Shown: positions 63,563 to 64,000 of the stretch, piece after piece | Layout: each line of letters starts with the position of its first letter | How positions within the stretch are numbered: position 1 is the stretch's first letter | Assembly (NCBI RefSeq): GCF_035083965.1 | Contig: NC_089731.1 | Coordinates: 1,912,001 to 1,976,000, forward strand | DNA: 64,000 nucleotides | Origin: Branchiostoma lanceolatum | Taxonomy: Eukaryota; Chordata; Leptocardii; Amphioxiformes; Branchiostomatidae | Direction of reading: 5' to 3' | Program-made: the position numbers and the translations under genes | The notes under the pieces: generated by a model | Told to the model about the DNA's origin: nothing | What the model saw: only the letters and a program-made list of their open reading frames with translations | Database searches by the model: none

Positions 63563-64000
63563 GTAGGTGACCGTTTTTTTTCTAAAAAAAAAAAGATTTT
63601 TAATAAAGATTTTCTAAAAAGATAATGGAGAGCAACAGACAATCAAATGAACGCTAGTGGGTGTGAGTGAGAGTTATCCTTGATTGTCAATGTTACAGTA
63701 GTGATTCTTGTGAGATTGAAAAGGCCAATTTAGATTTTATTCAACGTGATACAATGTATTCTCGAAATGCAGCCATGGTATTTTGCTTCAAATCTTTGCT
63801 TTGATGATGTGAATTGCTGCACAATCAGATGGTCTTTTGTGTAAACTTTGTTTTAAATGCTTTATAATGTTTTGCTTCTATGCTTTTTAATTCACAACTG
63901 GACCACTATTCAAATAAACTAAGCTTAAGAATTTAACTCCTTACTTAACTGTAAACAAGAAGCTAAATATTGATTTGTATGTGAAGTTGAAAATGTAAAA
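63563..64000. other. Start of next LPP intron
   Basis: Follows the donor G/GTAGGTGAC. AT-rich with no recognised exon; the LIM-domain exons must lie beyond the window. Confidence 0.6.

Overview
The window looks like nuclear DNA of a chordate invertebrate, most probably a lancelet (Branchiostoma). The protein-coding exons are short, flanked by GT-AG splice sites, and encode proteins very close to vertebrate COPB2, TMEM107, EEF1AKMT4 and LPP. The introns carry a tRNA-derived SINE, LINE tails, many small inverted-repeat transposons and microsatellites. The genus is an inference from this combination; no species-diagnostic marker was checked.

Layout. 0-2.2 kb: repeats and LINE debris, plus an antisense copy of one astacin exon. 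2.25-8.26 kb (minus): an eight-exon secreted carboxylesterase/cholinesterase-like gene, 582 aa. 9.50-18.09 kb (plus): a twelve-exon astacin metalloprotease with a C-terminal MAM domain, 529 aa. 18.45-22.23 kb (minus): TMEM107, a ciliary transition-zone protein. 22.68-40.91 kb (plus): COPB2, the COPI beta-prime subunit, about 27 exons and 1040 aa. 42.36-45.04 kb (minus): EEF1AKMT4, a lysine methyltransferase of eEF1A. 45.5 kb to the right edge (plus): the 5-prime part of an LPP/zyxin-family gene; its LIM domains lie outside the window.

The genes are arranged as alternating head-to-head and tail-to-tail pairs: esterase/astacin, TMEM107/COPB2 and EEF1AKMT4/LPP diverge, while astacin/TMEM107 and COPB2/EEF1AKMT4 converge. 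The TMEM107/COPB2 gap is only 454 bp, rich in ETS-, YY1- and TCTCGCG-like sites, and is probably a bidirectional housekeeping promoter. COPB2, EEF1AKMT4 and LPP are all on human 3q, so part of this neighbourhood may be old linkage. The genes do not form one pathway.

The most striking signal is that tandem repeats repeatedly straddle exon-intron junctions. In five of the six genes one or more exons have truncated copies of their own 5-prime or 3-prime end, with the splice site, laid out in tandem in the adjacent intron. Examples are four decoy acceptors before COPB2 exon 17, four extra donors after esterase exon 4, a 92-bp array after esterase exon 7, an array at the COPB2 exon 7 acceptor, and repeated EEF1AKMT4 terminal exons. 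I recall minisatellites of this kind ('mirages') being described at the amphioxus Adh locus, so the class may be known, but its density here deserves attention. A second notable event is a COPB2 intron block of about 680 bp, including a complete 39-nt cassette exon, copied into an EEF1AKMT4 intron between perfect 60-bp direct repeats. Two foldback elements with 9-bp target duplications, one with perfect 96-bp arms, point to recent transposition.
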